From positions 496,001 to 560,000 of the forward strand of contig NZ_JALKAJ010000005.1 of NCBI RefSeq assembly GCF_023015615.1: a stretch of DNA of 64,000 nucleotides, in the 5' to 3' direction. Made by a program: the position numbers and the translations under genes. Positions within the stretch are counted from its first letter, which is position 1, and every line of letters starts with the position of its first letter. This document shows positions 60,938 through 64,000 of the stretch, piece by piece. This stretch comes from Qipengyuania sp. S6317L1. GTDB taxonomy: Bacteria; Pseudomonadota; Alphaproteobacteria; Sphingomonadales; Sphingomonadaceae. The notes beneath the pieces were generated by a model. The model made no database searches, was not told the DNA's origin, and saw only the letters and a list, made by a program, of their open reading frames with translations.

Positions 60938-62719
60938 TCAATCGGCAAATGCTGCGTCTTCCAGGTGAAGTTCAGCAGCAGGGCGAGGACCCCAATCGTC
61001 AATCTTGACCCGGCCTGCGAGATGGAATCGGCGCTGGGCGCTGCGGTGCATAAGGGTTTGCGCCATTTCAGTCTCGGCCGCCCTGAATGCGATCGCCTTG
61101 AAGCTCTTTCCATCCTGACCGCTGGCGATCACGCGCAAATGGTCCTTGCCCACAATGTCGGCCTTGATGATGCGCACAGGGCCAACGGCCACGCGAGGGG
61201 CAGGCCAGCCCACGCCATAGGGTCCTGCTGCTTCGAGTGTGTTTACCAGCTCAGGTGTAAGTCCGCCGGGCGATAGGGACAGGTCCAATTGCATCGACTG
61301 GCCCGCCCGCGCTTTCTCCACATCTCGTGCAAGCCGCGTGTCGAGGAACTCGCTAAAGGCGGAAAGTTTCGCCTCTTCTATGGTAAGCCCTGCGGCCATG
61401 GCGTGTCCGCCGCCAGCAACCAGCAATCCTTCCTCGCGCGCGGCAATGATCGCAGCGCCAAGATCGACCCCGCTGATCGAACGGCCTGAGCCTTTCCCTT
61501 CTTGCCCATCCAGAGCAATGACAATCGAGGGCTTGCCGGTCTTTTCCTTGATGCGTCCGGCTACAATGCCGATCACCCCAGGATGCCAGCCGCTCGCGGA
61601 GAGCACTTGCACAGCCATATTGTGCTGTCCGTCAAGCTGCGCTTCGGCGGCTTCCTGAACGGCAGCCTCAATGGCACGGCGCTCTTCATTGAGCACCGAA
61701 AGTTGCTCCGCGATTTCGCGCGCTTCTTCGGGATCGGTGGTGGTGAGGAGGCGCACGCCCAGCGTCGATTCTCCGATGCGCCCGCCTGCATTGATGCGCG
61801 GGCCCAAGGCAAAGCCCAGATCAGAGGCAATCGGCGCGCGCTTTAGTCTGCTTGCGTCCAGCAAAGCAGCCATGCCGATCCGGTCGCGGCGGCTGAGGAC
61901 TTTCAAACCTTGCGCGACAAAAGCCCGGTTAAGCCCGTGGAGCGCGGCCACATCGGCGACCGTGCCAAGCGCCACCAGGTCAAGGAGCGCCATCAAATCG
62001 GGCTCTTTGCGGTTTTCAAAATACCCTTGCGCGCGCAATGTGCGCACAAGCGCAATCGCAAGGAGAAACGCCACACCCACGGCCGCCAGATGGCCGTGTG
62101 AGGCGGCAAGATCGCTTTCGTCGAGGCGGTTGGGGTTAACCAGCGCCGCGGTCGGAGGCAGGTCTGGCGAGCATTTGTGGTGATCGACCACGATCACGTC
62201 GACGCCTGCCTCGCGAGCCATGGTCAGCGCTTCGTGAGCCATCGCGCCGCAATCGACTGTTACGATCAGGCTGGAACCGTCCTGTGCCAGTTTGACCAGA
62301 GCCTCTCCACTGGGGCCATATCCTTCGAGCAGGCGGTCGGGGATATAATACCCGGCATCCACTCCGAGCGAGCGAAGCAGGTCGATCAGCAAGGCCGCGC
62401 TGGTTGCACCATCGACGTCGTAGTCACCGTAAATCGTTATCTGTTCACCGCTCTGCACCGCCTTTGCAATGCGCTCAGCGGCCGCATCCATGTCGCGAAA
62501 TTCAGACGGGTTCGGCAGAAATTCGCGCATGGTGGGGCTGGCGTGTTTGGCAATCTCCTCGCGCGAGACCCCGCGCGAAACCAACAGTTGTTCGGTAATA
62601 TCGGCAGCAAGTCCGTAGGTTTCTTCGCCGCAATCCATATTTCCGCCACGCCACAACCAGGCGCGGCCACCAAGCGACTGCGTTACGCCGAGAACATTCG
62701 AGAGAGAGCGAGTTGCCAT
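60938..62719 (-). CDS. recJ: Single-stranded-DNA-specific exonuclease RecJ
   Basis: A 593-residue 5'-3' ssDNA exonuclease of the DHH family. Manganese-binding motifs are YGDYDVDG (97-104), VTVDCG and DHH (179-181). DHHA1 motifs GGRIGEST and AGGGHAMAAG are followed by the RecJ OB domain (RIIKADIVGKDHLRVI). The ATG at 62719 was chosen over a TTG three codons upstream. It lies upstream of tRNA-Glu and divergent from the flavodoxin-like gene; the 77-bp gap must hold both promoters. Confidence 0.96.
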   Translation of the reverse strand: MATRSLSNVLGVTQSLGGRAWLWRGGNMDCGEETYGLAADITEQLLVSRGVSREEIAKHASPTMREFLPNPSEFRDMDAAAERIAKAVQSGEQITIYGDYDVDGATSAALLIDLLRSLGVDAGYYIPDRLLEGYGPSGEALVKLAQDGSSLIVTVDCGAMAHEALTMAREAGVDVIVVDHHKCSPDLPPTAALVNPNRLDESDLAASHGHLAAVGVAFLLAIALVRTLRAQGYFENRKEPDLMALLDLVALGTVADVAALHGLNRAFVAQGLKVLSRRDRIGMAALLDASRLKRAPIASDLGFALGPRINAGGRIGESTLGVRLLTTTDPEEAREIAEQLSVLNEERRAIEAAVQEAAEAQLDGQHNMAVQVLSASGWHPGVIGIVAGRIKEKTGKPSIVIALDGQEGKGSGRSISGVDLGAAIIAAREEGLLVAGGGHAMAAGLTIEEAKLSAFSEFLDTRLARDVEKARAGQSMQLDLSLSPGGLTPELVNTLEAAGPYGVGWPAPRVAVGPVRIIKADIVGKDHLRVIASGQDGKSFKAIAFRAAETEMAQTLMHRSAQRRFHLAGRVKIDDWGPRPAAELHLEDAAFAD

Positions 62720-62796
62720 AGAGTGCAAACTAGCCGATCACTTCGAATTGCAACAGAGCCGAAACATTGACAATCGACAGCCTGCTGGGCTTTTGC

Positions 62797-63285
62797 ATGC
62801 TTATGGATGCACCGCGCACGCTTCTTATTGTCTGGCACAGCCGAACAGGCGCGAGCGAGCAGATGGCCAAAGCTGCCGCATCACACGAACACGCACGGCT
62901 GATGAGAGCGCGAGAGGTCGGCTCCGATGACATCCTGTCCGCCTCAGCCTACCTTTTCGTTTGCCCCGAAAATCTCGCGTCGATGAGCGGCGAGATGAAG
63001 GAAATGTTCGACGCCAACTATTACCCCATTCTCGGGCAGATTGAGGGGCGCGCCTATGCGACGATCATCGCAGCTGGATCAGACGGCAGCGGCGCACAAA
63101 AACAGATTGACCGAATTGCGACCGGATGGAGGCTTAAACGTGTGGCCGATCCGATGATCGTCAATTTCGATGCCCAGTCGCCCGAAGAGATAATGGCTGA
63201 CAAGAATGTTGGCATGCAAACCCTCGAAGAATCCGAGCAATTGGGCCTCTCGATTTGTGAAGGTCTTGCGCTTGGCGTGTTCTAA
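62797..63285 (+). CDS. Flavodoxin-family protein
   Basis: A protein of about 162 residues starting MLMDAPRTLLIVWHSRTGASEQMA. The segment IVWHSRTGASEQM is the FMN-phosphate loop of flavodoxin-like NAD(P)H oxidoreductases; AYLFVCPENLASMSGEMKEMFD and TIIAAGSDGSGAQ are the other two FMN-contacting loops. The start is ambiguous between ATG 62797 and ATG 62803. Redox partner unknown. Confidence 0.82.
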   Translation: MLMDAPRTLLIVWHSRTGASEQMAKAAASHEHARLMRAREVGSDDILSASAYLFVCPENLASMSGEMKEMFDANYYPILGQIEGRAYATIIAAGSDGSGAQKQIDRIATGWRLKRVADPMIVNFDAQSPEEIMADKNVGMQTLEESEQLGLSICEGLALGVF

Positions 63286-63432
63286 ATAGCGGAAATCGGG
63301 GGGAACAATTTTGCATTCGATAGTAATAGCGTGATCGCTGAAGGCTTAAGCGTTTGCGTTTTCGCCACTGATCGACAATGGTGTGCTGGTGCAATGGGCT
63401 GCCCGCTATGAATGAACCCAGAGGGGGGTCTC

Positions 63433-64000
63433 GTGATAGCTGATCCAAGTCTTCGAGGAGCCCAAGGGCTTTTTCTCCTGTTCAAGCAGGGACACAGACC
63501 TGACCGCAATGCGATCAGGGATTTTGCCGCCTGTAAGGCGAACGCATCGATAAGCCATGATCCGCTCGAGCAAACTGCCTTGCACCTTGCCAGTTCAGAT
63601 GGAGAGAGCGTCGAGAAAAGCAATGGTGTGCTCAACGCGGACACGTTGACCAAGCATGTCTGGATGGAGCTGTTGCGTGATGGCATGTCCTTTGAGCTTT
63701 CAGGGCTTGCACCGGGCGAGGGTCTTTTGCTTCCGCGTGCCGATTTTGTCTTCGATTTTTCCGCGCCTCCTGAACCGTCTGACTTCGAAGTTCTTCGTTT
63801 GGCGCCCGGCCACCACCTTGCAGGAGGCGAGCGCGCGCTGCCTGTTGCGAAAGGGCTGCTTGGGCTGGCGTGCGATCTGGTTGATCATTTCGCCGAACTC
63901 GAAGGGGTGCTTTGGCCTCCATCTTCGAGCGCGATTGGTCATCAATTTTTCGAATCCGTGGTTACGGCCTGGTTTGAAGGCGGGCCATTCCCAGCTCTTG
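63433..64000 (+). CDS. Unrecognised protein, N-terminal part (cut by the window edge)
   Basis: An open frame from GTG at 63433 runs to the right edge (189 codons) without a stop. It starts VIADPSLRGAQGLFLLFKQG and has a GAGGGGGG ribosome binding site at 63421-63428. The visible part is globular with no signal peptide or membrane segment; segments such as LLRDGMSFELSGLAPGEG and FDFSAPPEPSDFEVLRLAPG suggest alpha/beta structure. I do not recognise the family. The preceding 147 bp hold no gene. Confidence 0.7.
   Translation, partial: MIADPSLRGAQGLFLLFKQGHRPDRNAIRDFAACKANASISHDPLEQTALHLASSDGESVEKSNGVLNADTLTKHVWMELLRDGMSFELSGLAPGEGLLLPRADFVFDFSAPPEPSDFEVLRLAPGHHLAGGERALPVAKGLLGLACDLVDHFAELEGVLWPPSSSAIGHQFFESVVTAWFEGGPFPAL

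Overview
The window is chromosomal DNA from an alphaproteobacterium of the order Sphingomonadales, most likely an Erythrobacter-like genus. The basis is the protein families present (an exosortase-linked PrsK/PrsR pair with an EpsB-type sugar transferase, ImuA/ImuB/DnaE2, a ScfR-like regulator next to isocitrate lyase, 6S RNA beside the 5-formyl-THF cyclo-ligase gene), two LexA boxes of the alphaproteobacterial GAAC-N7-GAAC form, and the evenly GC-rich coding. No phage, IS element, CRISPR array or rRNA operon was seen. Three tRNAs (Asp, Leu, Glu) are present.

Layout. 1-6 kb: mfd (cut by the window edge) and sdhE, divergent from recG, then a low-molecular-weight phosphatase and an ABC1-type kinase. 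6-14 kb: two small membrane proteins, an exported M14 metallopeptidase, thyA, and a branched-chain 2-oxoacid dehydrogenase operon (E1alpha, E1beta, E2; no E3 seen). 14-17 kb: a decayed YdeI/OmdA-like gene, tRNA-Asp, DUF2842, 5-formyl-THF cyclo-ligase, 6S RNA and zapA. 17-26 kb: a central-carbon block tkt-gap-pgk-thioesterase-fba-thiE, then efp, suhB and tRNA-Leu. 26-32 kb: an SLC13-like transporter, isocitrate lyase and its divergent ScfR-like regulator. 32-37 kb: sugar transferase, PrsK and PrsR, without the rest of an exosortase locus. 37-41 kb: an SLC10-like transporter, panB and a sodium:neurotransmitter-symporter-type transporter.

40.8-51.7 kb is the most interesting part. It holds an SOS mutagenesis region with two operons, each preceded by a perfect GAAC-N7-GAAC LexA box: imuA-imuB, and a radical-SAM protein - UdgX (DUF4130 fused to a uracil-DNA cross-linking glycosylase relative) - dnaE2 operon with 1-nt junctions. 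An extensin-like peptidase gene may be the last member of the second operon. A PilZ protein and an exported protein lie between the two operons.

51.7-60.7 kb is a compact phosphate-starvation block on the minus strand, in the order phoR, OprP-like porin, pstS, pstC, pstA, pstB, phoU, phoB. An array of six half-sites with exact 11-bp spacing, resembling tandem Pho boxes, precedes the porin. The window ends with tRNA-Glu, recJ, a flavodoxin-like gene and the start of an unrecognised gene cut by the right edge.
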